This document shows positions 1 to 12,600 of a stretch of DNA of 64,000 bases, piece by piece. A program made the position numbers and the translations under genes. The DNA lies in contig NC_088301.1 of the NCBI RefSeq assembly GCF_032854445.1, forward strand, positions 4,701,703-4,765,702, written 5' to 3'. How positions within the stretch are numbered: the stretch's first letter is position 1; the number at the start of each line of letters is the position of its first letter. A model generated the notes under the pieces. The model did not search any database. It saw nothing but the letters and a program-made list of their open reading frames with translations, and was not told the DNA's origin. The stretch is from Liolophura sinensis (Eukaryota > Mollusca > Polyplacophora > Chitonida > Chitonidae).

Positions 1-281
1 ATATATTCATTTCAAAGAGGGCTAGGATAATTAATGTTGACCTAGTCAGTAGTGTTAAGTCAAGACTAATGATAACTAGGACTTCTTCTATAAACAGCAG
101 CCTGCCCTCCCAAAGGACTCCCCCCATCCCCCAACCGGCTGCATGTTATCTGACCAATTCTGCCTTGCCAGACAGCACTTTACCAATGACCATCAGTCAT
201 GACAAATAGGAAACGAAGATGTTCCCTTTCTTCCCAGTCCTCTACTTTGTTTTTTTTTGTACTGATTTGCTTATCCAACAG
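1..281. other. Non-coding sequence, no feature seen
   Basis: AT-rich sequence with a C-rich run near 120-135. I see no coding exon, RNA gene or repeat here. It lies downstream of the NUDT3-like first exon on the minus strand and is probably part of that gene's long first intron. Confidence 0.4.
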
Positions 282-346
282 GTTTATTTATTTCATTTAT
301 TTGATTGGTGTTTTACGGTGCACTTGAATATATTTCATTTATACAC
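282..346 (-). mobile_element. SINE 3'-end fragment, main tRNA-derived family
   Basis: The segment reads TTTATTTATTT then GATTGGTGTTTTACGG then a degraded TATTTCATTTATAC. This is the reverse complement of the 3' end of the SINE family seen full length at 20172-20433. Only the tail-proximal 65 bases remain and they are diverged, so this is an old, 5'-truncated copy. Confidence 0.7.
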
Positions 347-3099
347 ATACAGTCTTAGCTGGCATAAAACAAGCTTACATTCACTATTTCCTCTCCTACA
401 CTGTACAAAGAAAAATCAGATTATGGATGGTGACATAGGTGTACATTTATGTAAAACACACAGTTCTGTGGACATCTACACTACAGTGTGTATGTACATT
501 ATACATATTTTCATAAAGGCATTTTTCACATTAAATTAACATTAGGCATTTTCTAGACTTTCTTGTTCATGTAAAAAGATTACATATACGATCTAAAAAA
601 ATATACCTCAACAAAAACTACAGAGTGACTGACAGAATGATATGAGATTATGAACTTAGAGTAGAGGACAAAATGCTGAAGTAAGTGGAAATCCCCAACA
701 CCTGCATGACACAAAATCAATAAATATATTTCGGGCAGCTCAATTTGCAACTGTGCAGACTGCAGTCTCCAGTGATCAGCACGTAGCCTAACTGGCACAG
801 TCCTCCACATAAGATTATACTGAATAGCTCAGTTTATAAGCATCTCGCTAATCTAAAAGAAATGGAAAAAAATGTGTATGGCTGGGTTTCACAAACTCAT
901 TGGGTGAAACAGCATTAGGTACAAGAGATAACTAAACAAGCATTTTATGATAAAAGAGGAGACCTGTAATGAAAGCTTTGTCATTAGTTCAACAGTGTTT
1001 TCTGTCAAATGATTTTGATTAACTTGGCACTAAAGTCTTCAAGAGACATTGTGTGAAAACGTCTTTTATGAAAATAAAAACACACCCATTGGACGTGGAT
1101 GTGGTCACTGAGCGAAACCTTTTCTTGTTCGGTAAATCTATACATTTCAAATCTTGCTAACTGCTAAAACATCAGCTTTCTTCAGAGCAAGCTTAAGTCC
1201 GTGTTGAGAAGACAAAATACGTGAGTTAAACTGGAGCGAGATCAATACCAAATTTTATCTGTAACATGTGCGTGCTTGGTATTGTACGAAAATTTTACAA
1301 TAAATAATCATTCTAACTGTGAAGACCAAGATGAAGCAACATGAAGCAAACAAGATACTTATCCTGTGAGATCAATAGTTGCCAATATATTGTGAATTTT
1401 TTTATTCTTTTTCCCAATGAAAAATTTACACTCAAAAATATAGGACTGTTCCTCACCTATGCTGCTTTTGGATAATTGACCACGAATTCATGAAAACAAG
1501 TCTTCCAACTTTACGAAGCTGTGACTGGTTTTACAAAGACTGGTTTTGCCTGGTTTGCATCGAAGACCAATTCTCCACACCCCTCCCTCAAAAAAATCTA
1601 CAGCACATAAAACTCCTCAGATTTTGCACATGGACATGCAAACATTTATACATCTGATTTGACTTCTTCTTACAATGGCATTTAAAAGTTTGGCTGGATA
1701 ATCACTGAATCAAGAGCAATTTTATGAGTGTTATTAAAGTAAGAAGTTGTTGTCCATGACTAGTAGAACATGTAAATGCACTTCCTGTTCTTTGATCTGT
1801 CTTCTATAATGCATGTGGCATGTTCTTTCTTTTCGCATTGCTCCACAGACCAAAACTGCCAAGGCTCCAGAAACCAAAATTGCAAGGCCTTAAATCCAAA
1901 AACATGCAATGCTCAAAAGAGCAAACATGCAAATTATGCAACACCTCAAAGACAAAAATCTGAAACCCTCCAAAAGCCAAAACATGCAAGACGTTATCCT
2001 TAAAGCCAGGTTACTAGCAAACAGGGTAATTCACCAGTGTGTGACATGAATTAAACTATGTTGACTTTTGTTAAATCAATTTCCATACACTGAATTTTTT
2101 GCTAGATTTGTATAACAGATCTCACAAACAAGACTTTCACTCACATAAAGAATATCAAGTTTAATTTTGATGAACCTTGCACCACCAGGTACAAGGACAT
2201 CCACACCTGAGAAGCCAAGCCCCTACTCATACAAGAACTTGTCCTGGACTAGATGGACTGTAGCCTATTACCTTTGATCACTCAGTCAGCCTTGGCTCCT
2301 TCACCATGTCCATTCACAAATCAATGTTAAACAGGAGAACATCAACTCATGAAAAATTGGTCAATCTCTGAACATATGCTGCATTTGTGGTCTTTTTTCG
2401 TCAACAGTTCCCCTGAGATATTAAGCCCTAATTCAAACCACAAAACATCCATTTTTAGATCTAATGCAGTGTGACACTGTTTTAAACACCTTTCTTTCTT
2501 CCTCATTTTTGTATAATTTACAAAGACAGACAAAAAACCAACAAAAAAGAAAGTGTTGCTGGCATCAGAGTGGCTATGGTAAATTAATCCCTCATTATTA
2601 AACCTGTGAAAAGAAATATGTGATCTCTCTTCATCGAAAACAGGATCACTCGATGCCAACAGGTTACCATACAGACAAACTCAAAATTACCACACTGACA
2701 TTTCTTTCTAACACTTTGTTAAATAAATAAATCAGCTTTCAGAATTACCTTTAAGTGTGTAACATTTCAGTCAAACTACAGCTACAGTTTGCTACACCTT
2801 CAATATTATTTAAATATCACAGCTGAATGTGAAGAGTGGACCTACTTGTACAGTATCTGTATGTTATTTAACCTCTTGGGAAATATAAAAGCAAATACAG
2901 AAATTTTTAAACATGAAATGTGTCAAACGAAGAAAGAAAATATTTGTAAGCCAAAAGTTGCATTCATATTTATGTGTTTCTGTTATACCAAGTTTTTACC
3001 CCTTGTCTACATGTATACATGCTGGTAAACCTCAATTTGTGTGTCAATATAACATCAATTCACAGAATGCTTCTTTTCGTCCTGTAACACCCAAACCTA
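347..3099. other. AT-rich non-coding stretch (probable NUDT3-like intron)
   Basis: No convincing exon on either strand. The open frames here are short, lack family resemblance and have no flanking splice signals. At 1850-1990 there is a loose periodicity of CCAAAA and ATGCAA words, perhaps a decayed minisatellite. The interval is downstream of the minus-strand exon at 7869-7967, so intronic sequence is the simplest reading. Confidence 0.4.
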
Positions 3100-3650
3100 T
3101 ATGGAAACTAAGGTCCTGTGGAAACTAAGGTAGTGTAAAAACTAAGAACCGAAGGGAGACACTAATGACCCTGTAACAGACAAGACCCAAGAGGAGAAAC
3201 TAAAGTCCTGTAAAAGCCAAGACTCAAGTGAAGAAACTAAGGTCTTGTGAAAGCCAAAAACCAAGAAAATAAACTAAGGTCCTGTAAAAGTCAAGGGCAA
3301 AGAGAAGACACTAAGGTCCTACAAAGGTCAAGAGCAAACAGAAGAAACTAATATCCTGTAACAGACAAGGCCTAAGAGAAGAAACTAAAGTCCTGTAAAA
3401 GCCAAGAACCAAGAGAAGAAACTAAGGTCCTCTAAAAGCCAAGAACCAAGAGAAGAAACTAAGGTCCTCTAAAAGCCAAGAACCAAGAGAAGAAACGAAG
3501 GTCCTGTAAAAGCCAAGAACCAAGAGAAGAAACGAAGGTCCTGTAAAAGCCAAGAACAAAGAGAAGACACTAAAGTCCTGTAAAAGTCAAGAGGTACATG
3601 TACATGTAACAGCAAAAATTAAGGTCCTGTAAACACAAAGAACCAAAAAC
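3100..3650. repeat. Minisatellite, about 37-bp unit
   Basis: Tandem units of the form AAACTAAGGTCCTGTAAAAG followed by CCAAGAACCAAGAGAAG repeat across this span. Units around 3370-3560 are nearly identical, and units towards both ends are diverged, with decay continuing to about 3790. The period is 37 bp for the cleanest copies. No protein is implied. Confidence 0.9.
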
Positions 3651-4084
3651 GGAACCTTTCACACCTGTAAATGCTAAAAATGGAGACTAGAAACTAATAC
3701 CTGGTAAAACCTGAAAACAGAGAGGGGAAGCTAGTCCCGCAAACGCTCAGAAGCACAGAAGCTACTGTCTTGTAAACAGCACAAGCCAAATGAAGGAGCC
3801 CTAAGTGTCAATTACATGTATGTCCTGGCTCAGTGTTGTTGATTTTGTAAGGTGTAGCAGGTACTTTGATCAGCACAAAAGTCCTTAAACTTCTCTGCTT
3901 TATTGAGAGTGTGCCACACATGTTGTGGGTCCCTCCTTGACCAACAAATGATACATTTAACTCCGCTTAACTAAGGTGTCCAACTTACTGCCAGGGTACA
4001 GTAACTTATTACTGGAGGATGAGGCATTTGCACAAGGAGACAGCAGGTGATAATGGCCTGTGAACATCCACACTCTGCTGAGAG

Positions 4085-4590
4085 ACAATGTATCAGTCTG
4101 ACAGCTTGCTGATAGATATCTACGTCACAACAGTCTGACAGCTTGCTCATAGATATCTGCCACAACAGACTGGGAAGCTTGCCCAGAGATATCCAAAACA
4201 CAACAGTCTGAATGTTTGTCCAGAGATATCCACAACATAACAGCCTAGAAGCTTGCCCAGAGATATCCACAACACAACAGTCTGAAAGTTTGTCCAGAGA
4301 TATCCACAACACAACAGTCTGAAAGTTTGTCCAGAGATATCCACAACACAACGATCTGACAGCTTGCTCATAGATATCCACGTCACAACAGTCTGACAGC
4401 TTGCTCATAGATATCTGCCACAACAGACTGGGAAGCTTGCCCAGAGATATCCACAACACAAAAGTCTGAAAGTTTGTCCAGAGATATCCACACCACAACA
4501 GTCTGAAAGCTTGTCCAGAGATATCCACATCACAACAGTCTGAAAGCTTGTTAGGGTATCCATGCAACAACAGTCTGGAAGCTTGCCCAG
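4085..4590. repeat. Minisatellite, about 37-bp unit (ATATCCACAACACAACAGTC)
   Basis: About thirteen tandem units of ATATCCACAACACAACAGTC plus TGAAAGTTTGTCCAGAG. Variants carry ACGTCACAACAG or GCCACAACAGACTGGGA, giving a partial higher-order alternation. Because 37 bp is not a multiple of three, three units make a 37-residue repeat, which creates a spurious minus-strand open frame at 3971-4600. The array runs directly into the SINE at 4590. Confidence 0.9.
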
Positions 4591-4822
4591 CACGGCACAA
4601 TGATGCAGGAGCCCCTAACCAAAACAGTCACTGTGGCTGTGAGTTCAAGTCCAGCTCATGCTGGCTTCCTCTCCAGCCATATGTGGGAGATGGGAGCACC
4701 TTGCAGATGGTTGTGGGCATTCCCCAGGCTCTGCCCAGTTTCCTCCCACCATAATGCTGACGCTGGCTCATTTCGTAGAAGTTTCTTGAGTACGGCGTAA
4801 AACACCAATCAAGTGAATAAAA
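4590..4822 (+). mobile_element. SINE, main tRNA-derived family, 5'-truncated
   Basis: Contains the family body in order: ATGATGCAGGAGCCCCTAAC, GTGAGTTCAAGTCCAGCTCA (B-box region), CTTCCTCTCC, GGCTCTGCCCAG, CTCCCACCATAATGCTG, TCTTGAGTACGGCGTAAAAC and a short AATAAA tail. The 5' A-box region is missing. It abuts a minisatellite on its left, so its target-site duplication cannot be defined. Confidence 0.85.
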
Positions 4823-7800
4823 ATGATCCTATATAAACATATATAAAAGTTCAAAAAAGCTTCTCAGTTTTCTTCTTGGGCGTAAAAATTACCTGAAACT
4901 ACAGTATTCCACGTCCCAATCTGGACATTGAATAGCCTGACTTATGTGATGTCCGTGGTGATAGCTGTCACAACAACATTGTTGGGGGCGCTAAGCTTAT
5001 CTGCCTTTCCCAGTATGTTCAACAACGACATCATTTCCAAATATTCCGGACTATTGACAGAAAATTTTTATGCATGAAATAGAGGGGTTATTGAAAAATA
5101 TGCTTCACAAATGAAATTTTTCTCGGATTTTGTTTGGCACATATCTTTGTTGATGTTACTTAAATTATAGTTTTTTTTTTATCGTACCTTTTCACGCATC
5201 CTTTAAGTGGACAGGTTTTATATATGATTTACATGGTCTACAGTTCTGCAGTTTGAGTAGAATATACATATTCAACAAAATCTCTGTGTTTTTTGTGTAC
5301 ATGCATGTATTTCATCAAGCAACTTCTACATTTCCTCCAAATGGCTTAATAATTATACAATGTTTTGAAGGGGCTTTCCCAATTGGTTTACAAACTTAAA
5401 ATCTGTCATGAAGGTAGGTCATCGACTACATGTAGCTTATCTGACTTTAACTTTGAAACTCGCCATTCCCAGACAACCACAGCTGTCTGTTAAAAACATG
5501 CCATCAGACGAAGTAATTTGGTAGGATCTCATTGTGACATACTGACATCAGTAATGTCAGTCAAACATGTCACAGGTCAACAAATTAAACTTTCCTTTTC
5601 TTCTTTACATCAAACATCAATTTTTTCCTGCCTTTATGTCGTTTTATTCACAGGCTCTATCTGCTAGTTTGATACATGAAGTTGTAGTATTATATGTATG
5701 TATCCGATAAGCTGCCGGGTAAATTTGAGCATTCTGGTGATATATGACGTAAAGGTAACAACCCAATCAAATGCCGTAGTTCTGCTGATAACTCCTGTCT
5801 AAACTGCATGTGAGCTGATATGTGAAATATAACAACTGCTGCAGGTTGGTATTCACAGATACAATGGTGATAAGCACTGGTATAAGAACCTTGAACATTT
5901 GTTATCACTAATATATATGTTATTACACAAATGTGAACGAGAAATATGTGTATTTTCACATTAATTTCCTTGTTTAAAATAGTGATGTCTTTATCTACTA
6001 TTAGCAGTAAATCTTCCTGAACTGCACTTTACAGAGCGTGAATGATTGTGCCAAATCCCCGAGGTCACCTTAGCTGGGTTGCCTAATTATCTTGGCTGGC
6101 AAGCAGGGCTGTAAAACTTCACTCATGCTCATTACTTACAATCCCCAAAATACACATCATTATATATGTATAACCACATGAAGTTCACTTCAGATGCAAA
6201 CTCTTCTCTTGCAAGAACTGCAACAATTTGCAAGGACATACGACTGAACTGTTTGAAAATGAAGCCATGAAAACTATCCCACATGATTTTGCATGAACAT
6301 GAACAGTTTCCAGTTCACTTTTATGTGTTTTCTTCAGGTTAGTGAAAAACAACTGACTTCTGCCCCTATACAATGAATAGCAAATGTTGATAAAACTGAG
6401 CGGGTCTTAATTTGCAGCTAGTCTGGAAACATGATTAGAATGTGAGTCAAACAGATATTTGTAGTTCATGGTATTTTATAAAACATGCCATGTACTTGTA
6501 TTTGGCCATAGCCATTTGTAATAATAACAAACAAACATCAAAAATCATAAAGAATTTAGAAACAATTCTGACAGTCAGATACAGAGTTTTTTACACTTTG
6601 AGTCTCATGACATGAGCAAAATAATGACACATCTATAAAATAAGAGTCAACCACCGATCTTGGGCTAGTTACTAATGAAATTTCTAACATGAGGTACAGA
6701 TGTGAAAACCATATTTGAGGAAGTTATCTTTAATGCAAGCGGGTACACCAGCGTTGTAGACCAATTACTGTCACTAAGTCCCTACAAGCAGCAGGACGGG
6801 TTGGGGTTGGGGGTGGATTTGTCAATGTTCAAAATCCCTGCTAAAAGCTGAGGTTAAACAGCACTCTTGTGTCTTAGAGATTGAAAGGCAAACACCTCTA
6901 ACCACTAAACCACAAATGCATGTAAAAAGTGACTTCCCTCCATACTTTGAAAATTTACAGTACACAAATGTCGTCACATGAGAGTAGTAATAACATCCAC
7001 TCAGGTTTGCTCTAAAGTTAAATATTTCTGTGGTGAGAGGGCAGTGTTGCGGTAAGGCATACTGCACAAAAATTCTGAGGCATGCTTTGTTTTATAACTC
7101 AATTAAGACATCAAATAGGCCTTCTAATAAGTATGCCGGTGACATAAAAACGGCTTGAATAATGTAATAATTATACAGACATGTCAGACATGTTATAAGG
7201 AATTTCTGACCACAGTTTGCTTCAGTCTAAGGCCTGTTGCAATCTGTAAATTTTAACACTATTAAAAATTGGTGGAAACTTTCGCATGATTTCATCAGGA
7301 TTGTAGTAGGACTATTCTTACCAAAGGCAATACAGTTTTAGAGTACCAATAAACACATGATGGTTATAAACAGGTCATAACAATATAAACAATAAGGATT
7401 TATAATATCCCCTCCACTACAAACAAAACAAAACAAGAAAAAAAACCCCCAAAAAACAATAGAATAATAAATATATGACTAATATTATAATCGAGTAAAA
7501 GGAATCACTATACAGGCAATGGAATTTTACTGTGGTATCAGCACGGTAAAGGTATTCATGTGTTGGTCTGCTTAGCTAAAGTGGTACCTTCGATTTGGAC
7601 ACGATTTCCATATTCTCTTACATGTACTTACGGTAATTATATAAGAAAATTAAAGAGATAAAACACAAAAGCTCTGATGATTTCTATGGCCATTATTACG
7701 GGGAAACTCGTAAAAAAAATTACAGCGGGAGAAATACAACAAACTATTCAGTTTGGTCAACTGACCACAAACAATCTGACAGCTGCAAACACGAGTTCAA

Positions 7801-7868
7801 GTGAGGAGTCGAACATGAGCGTCGAGAGAAATTTACAACACAACAGCAGTCAACATATGATTACGAAC
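4823..7868. other. Non-coding stretch (probable NUDT3-like intron 1)
   Basis: AT-rich sequence immediately 3' of the NUDT3-like first exon on the minus strand. I searched both strands by eye for the Nudix box and for the conserved text after exon 1 of the family and found neither, so exon 2 is probably beyond base 1. A G-rich word occurs at 6797-6815 (GGGTTGGGGTTGGGGGTGG). Confidence 0.45.
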
Positions 7869-7967
7869 CTCTTGTTCGCTCGCATCCTTAAAACACAAAC
7901 AAGCCGCTCTTCTTCGAAACCCGTCTTCGTCATACGTTCGGACTGAATTCGGTTTCTCTTTCACCAT
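7869..7967 (-). CDS. NUDT3-like: Diphosphoinositol polyphosphate phosphohydrolase (NUDT3/DIPP-like), first coding exon
   Basis: Reading right to left, ATG at 7967-7965 opens 33 codons: MVKEKPNSVRTYDEDGF then RRRAACLCFKDASEQE. The exon ends in phase 0 at GAG, followed by a GT donor (gttcgt). The vertebrate NUDT3/NUDT4 first exon has the same order (RTYD-x-DG, then RAACLCF) and the same 33-residue length before the next exon begins with VLLV. Family members are cytosolic Nudix hydrolases that remove the beta-phosphate from PP-InsP5 and also cleave diadenosine polyphosphates. The Nudix box itself lies in later exons, which I cannot find in 1-7868, so only the N-terminal strand region is visible. 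The start has a good context (ACACCATGG). The donor is acceptable but not strong. The gene is divergent to the IP6K gene at 39 kb. Confidence 0.82.
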
Positions 7968-8230
7968 GGTGTTCTCCCAGAAAATCCGAGCAAAGACATC
8001 AAGACTTGGGATGTTGTGCTGTGCGCGCTGTTCGCGGTTTGCCAGCCATCTTCAAAATTGACATCCAAACGCACATGTATGCGGTCTAGTGAGAGTTCGG
8101 CAAACCAGGGTTACCTCCCCTGGATTTCATTCTCTCTGAACGCCACGTCCACCATGGCTGCCTATCGGCAGAGTTCTTTTTATCTGTCCTTGTTGAATTT
8201 GATCACCGTTATGTCTCGATAAAGGGGATT
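7968..8230 (-). promoter_or_regulatory. Probable 5' UTR and promoter region of the NUDT3-like gene
   Basis: The 260 bases upstream of the NUDT3-like ATG (minus strand) are richer in CG dinucleotides than the surrounding AT-rich sequence, with CGCGCTGTTCGCGG and several CGCA/CGTC words. This is what one expects of an animal housekeeping-type promoter. No TATA box is evident and the transcription start cannot be placed from sequence alone. Confidence 0.4.
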
Positions 8231-8380
8231 CGTGGAACACCAATTTTATTCATTTCATCAATGAGTCAGTCATGTTAAGTGAAAAAAGTATAGGCCTATT
8301 TTCAGTGCAAAACGGTTTTCTTTAATACCTAGTTACTCCTAGGATGTCCATACTATATCCCAAGTTAATCTTACATTTCT

Positions 8381-8568
8381 CTCCAGCTCATGCCGGCTTC
8401 CTCTCCGTCCGTACGTGAGAAGTTCTGTCAGCAACCTGCGGGTGGTCGTGGGTTTCCCCCGGGCTCTGCCCGGTTTCCTTCCACCATAATACTGGCCGCC
8501 TTCGTATAAGTGAAATATTCTTGAGAATGGCGTAAAACTCCAGTCAAATAAATAAATAAATAAAAAAA
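8381..8568 (+). mobile_element. SINE, main family, 5'-truncated
   Basis: Begins at CTCCAGCTCATGCCGGCTTC and continues through CTGCGGGTGGTCGTGGGTTT, GGGCTCTGCCCGG, CCACCATAATACTGGCCGCC, AAGTGAAATATTCTTGAGAA and ends in a clean AAATAAATAAATAAATAAAA tail. The tRNA-like head is absent, which is typical of incomplete reverse transcription. Confidence 0.88.
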
Positions 8569-8901
8569 TTTCTCCAAGTAATATAAGCCCAGGCCATGAG
8601 ATTAGAATGTAGGCCTACATAGGTTTACACAAATTATGATTGCCTTGTGAAGGTTTTAAAGTTAAAACATTATCTTCTAAACCGCTCTCGTTAAATTCTG
8701 CAGTGTGGTCAGCCTATTAAAAATAACTTATCGGTAATTGAAAGATACACGCCTATATACAGGTCTATGCCTAGGCGCCAATTAAGTAATCAATAATTTT
8801 AAGGGTTGTGAAGTCCGAATCTCTACCCCTGAAGGGATTTCACAAAAAAGGCCCTGAATTGTATTCCTGAATCAAACCAGGTACTGTGCATAGCTTATAT
8901 C

Positions 8902-9162
8902 TTTATTTATTTATTTGATTGGTGTTTTACGCCGTACTCAAGAATATTTCACTTATACGACGGTGGCCAGCATTAGGGTGGGAAGAAACAGGGCAGAACC
9001 CAAGGAAACCCACGACCATCCGCGGGTTGCTGCAGACTCCCACTTAAGACCGGGGAGCAAGCCAGCATGAGCTGGATTTGAATTCACACCGACCGCATTG
9101 GTGAGAGACACCTGAATCATTGTGCCGTATTGGCGTGCTAACCTCTTGGACACGGAGGCCCT
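8902..9162 (-). mobile_element. SINE, main family, nearly full length
   Basis: Reverse-orientation copy. It starts with TTTATTTATTTATTTGATTG and runs through the family body to the reverse complement of the tRNA-like head (GCGTGCTAACCTCTTGGACA, then CGGAGGCCC). Several substitutions mark it as older than the copies at 20172 and 21587. Confidence 0.88.
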
Positions 9163-11150
9163 CACACGCCTTTCTACGTGATCGTGCGGTACCAAGACAA
9201 GGCTAGTGTATAGATGGGCGCCATCAGCCCAGTGATTTCCCCCCAGATTTGGCGATAATTGTTGACTTGTGTAGGGGCAGAAGTCAGATATTTACAGATT
9301 CCTTGAGTCTAAATCTGAATGAATGGTATAAAATAAAGCAACTACCTGAATATGAATTGATCGAAAACATCCAAAGTAAAAATGAACTATTTATTCACTT
9401 ATTAGCAAATGAATATTAAATTACTCAACAGGGCGCCGCCCACAAAGGTCAGCATGAAAAGAGAGTTCGAAGAAGTTGTCGAGTATGCCACGGCAAGTGG
9501 TGGCATTTCTGTAAAGTCAAAGCATGTCTTCGCTCTTCGTGCCGGATGTGAGAAAAGAGATGTCATTCGTAAAAGTCATATGGTAAAAGTCTTGTATATC
9601 AGCTTATGCCTTGGGTCATCCAGCGTCGAGAACACAGTGAAGAACTCAGGATAACCATTGTTGTATCCCCAGTGAATTGTGTTACGCAAAAACAAGTGGT
9701 AAGTGTGTAAATATATTTAAATTGCCATGGTTCAGCTTGAGCACGGAGATGATAGGCCTAATAGTACCTACGGACATATGTAAATAACGCACTGCTCAAC
9801 AGTTCGTTACCTTCATCATCGCGTGCAGTTGTTTACATAAGGCGAAAGAAGTCATCTCAGATTTATAAAAATGAGTAATGGTGACGCAATGTATGAGCCT
9901 CGCTTTCGACGTCACTGTTGTAAAAAGTATGACGCCCAAGTCTATTAGAGATGTTATCTGAACCGATGCAGTTGGTATGTTACTTATATTTATAGGAACT
10001 ATAATAGGCCCTACAGGCCTACGTGTAAGACTATGCTGGAAGGAAATGTAGAAACGTGCTGCATAAGTAGCCTACCATTGGAAAGATCATCGAAAACCCT
10101 TTCTAAAAATATTTATACTTAAGTTTTTGTATATTCTGTAAGACGGATCGGAAGCGAGAGACCGTGTGATCTCCTTGGTAACAAACGGAGATATCCGTTG
10201 GGTTTGTATCATTTTCAGCTTTCCAGATAGCCTGAGTATTTCTGCAGAGCTTTCGTGATGTTATTTTGTACATCTAGACGATGTGGCAAAAAGTGACCTT
10301 TGACCCCCAATGCTTTAACATTATTGCCTCTCACAATAGATGACGCTAGTGTGACAAAGAACTTGCACGTCACAAGTCTTTTGTTGCGCGACGCACAGCA
10401 CGTTGCGTGCTGTGGTTTCATCTGTGACGTATTCGGCCTACCCACTGTGATGTCCCGCTGTGGACGCTGTAGTGGAATCTCCAGCGTCACTGAAATGACG
10501 TAATACGTCCCACTTCGAACTTCTGTCGGTATCCCATTGGGTCGTGTCGTTATTCCGGATACACGAGCGCTTACGACCCTATGCAACAATCGAGTTGAGA
10601 TGAGTTGGGTCTTATTAAGTTCCCGTAGCCGAGGTTCGTATGTCCATCAGCTGAGCTGCGCCGTTGTCTAGCATATACAGGTACGAGAGTTTAGGGCCCG
10701 AATCGAGTTGAGCTGATATGGGTCATAATGTCCCGCATGTGCCGATCGAGAGTTTGGCTCGCGATACCCATTAACCAACTATGACCAAGTCGACAGAGTC
10801 AACTTATACGTTTATGCTTAAGTCGATATGTTTGACAAAACCTTGCAATCGTGAACAAATCTGACCAACTTAATTTGACCAGCTCGATTGATGGACGGAA
10901 CTGAGCACGACTGGAACGAGCGCCCGATGGGATGCTCCGCGTTGCTTCCGTCATGGAGGTATATATACAACTACGTGCTTCCATATACTGGCCCCTGCCC
11001 ATGTATTTGCTTCCATGTAGTGATTTCCGGTTTCTACAAGTCGTCGAAAACCTAATTCCTCCCTGATGAGAGGTTTTACGCCCGGCTTAAATCCATTTTA
11101 TCATCCTGACGCTATATACAATTGTCGTCCGTAACCTTAAATAGGTAATT
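9163..11150. other. Non-coding stretch, CpG-richer at 10.1-10.8 kb
   Basis: No recognised gene. A splice-acceptor-like CTCAACAG precedes 9433, and one frame after it encodes CRVCHGKWWHFC and KACLRSSC, but I cannot assign this and it ends quickly. From 10140 to 10800 CG dinucleotides are frequent, with a TGACGTAA CRE-like word near 10495. Two partial copies of AATCGAGTTGAG start near 10588 and 10692, a weak duplication. Confidence 0.35.
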
Positions 11151-11159
11151 TGTCACCCT

Positions 11160-11580
11160 ATATAGTGCCTTTTGTCGTACTGCAGCACATTTGACATTCT
11201 ATAGCACGTACATTTGTCGTCCTGTATAGCACATTTTGTGGTCTTGTATAGCACATTTGTGCACATTTGTCGTCCTGCAGCACATTTTGTCGTCCCATAG
11301 GACATTTGACGTCCTGTAGCACATTTTGCCGTTCTGTAGCACATTTGTCATTCTATAGCATATTTTGTCGTCCAATAGCACATTTGTCGTCCTATGGATA
11401 TATAGCACATTTGCAGTCCTACAGCAAATTCATCGTCCTACATAGCACATTTCGTCGTCCTATATTACACATGTCGTCCTATATATAGCGTTTTTAATCG
11501 CGCCTTAACGCACGTCGTCGTCCTATGTGGCAGTTTGCCGACCAAATACCTTTTGCCGTCCTAAATACTTGCTGTCGCCA
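11160..11580. repeat. Minisatellite, about 19-21-bp unit
   Basis: Tandem units of CGTCCTATAGCACATTTGT and close variants (CGTCCTGCAGCACATTTTGT and similar) run for about 20 copies. Units to the right become TGCCGTCCTAAATAC. Unit lengths vary by one or two bases, so the open frames over this region (methionine- and cysteine-rich peptides) are by-products. Confidence 0.85.
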
Positions 11581-11867
11581 TATATAAGCCAAGTTTTTGT
11601 CACTATTTTTTTCGGGTGTTTTATAAGACTTCATCGTTTTCTTCAGTTCCACTACTGACAATGGTTACCATTTATGGGATGTTTCCATGTTCATCGAGTT
11701 GTCTGAATTTGTCATTAATGACATCTAAGTGAAATTCGGGGAAACCATGTATTAACAGTGTATTGGTATTTCGACGGGTACAACTTGTGACCCTTATTGG
11801 CTGGCCTATACCTGTTATCGTATGGGTCTCACCAGGCCACTTCTGTCTCATTCACGAAAACGTATAT

Positions 11868-12600
11868 TGATGATCTGCTACAGCTTTAAGCAATCCATAC
11901 ATAGAAAAGACTGTGGCATATATTTACTGGCCTTCGCTGGATTTATAGTAAACCACAAACTCTCCACATGGTAGATCTTATCAGGACCTATATTTGTACA
12001 AAGATCTAAACGATTCCCTCTCTCGCAGACTTTACGATAAAAAGGGATAGTTTCAATTTTGACATTGTAAATAATCCTTATTTGGACACCAATATACCGA
12101 AGGGTCCTAGTTATAGCGTGTACGTATCTCGTCTTGTGGCATTTGTTAGATCCCTTGTGTCGTGTGACGGGTACAACTAACGTCACAAGTCGTCACTGTA
12201 AAAACTGGTATTTCGAGGTTATTCCATCAAACACTTTAAGTTTCTCTAAGTTTCTTCAGTTTTACAATGAGTATAATTTTCTTGTATGTAAATATGGCGT
12301 TCCGCTTCATGATAGTGTCCTAATCCGCGGTTGAGAGCTGTATTTCAACGGTACACGATCTGAATTTTGATTTCACTCATTCACCTATGAAACTCAACAT
12401 GCCTTGCGTCTTTCCAACACCTTTGAAAACTGTTCACTGCTTCTCTTTGCGCGATTCCGCCCTAATTTCGTACTTTATATACTTTCTTAGTTCTTTGGTC
12501 TTGGAAATAGGCCTTGCGATTATTGACCTGCAAGGAACATCCGTCCTGATTGACGGCTACTACATGAATGTCTGTTTCGACGCATAAATTTCCTGAAAGG
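11868..12600 (-). repeat. Unclassified interspersed repeat, copy 1 (inverted partner at 27.8 kb)
   Basis: Read on the minus strand, this segment matches 27823-28620 on the plus strand along its whole length with many substitutions and small indels. Shared landmarks in the same order include CGTCGAAACAGACG/ATT, AACTAAGAAAGTATAT, GGATCTAACAAATGC, GGACCCTTCGGTATATTG, AAAGTNTGCGAGAGAGG and GGATNGCTTAAAGCT. Both copies give related short peptides (RTLRYI, IIYNVK, RKVCERGNR), but each is interrupted. I do not recognise the family. It could be an old DNA transposon or a fragment of a longer element. Confidence 0.75.

Noticed and set aside
3971-4600. Minus-strand 209-codon cysteine-rich frame
   Set aside because: Generated by the 37-bp minisatellite; cysteine content comes from the ACAACAG words on the opposite strand.
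1-7868. NUDT3-like exons 2-5 within the left 7.9 kb
   Set aside because: I looked on the minus strand for the Nudix box (G-x5-E-x7-RE-x2-EE) and for a WIVPGGG-like text and found neither. The intron probably continues past the window edge.
9409-9660. Possible exon after CTCAACAG with a cysteine/tryptophan-rich frame (CRVCHGKWWHFC)
   Set aside because: It resembles a zinc-binding motif only loosely, the frame stops quickly, and no partner exon is visible.
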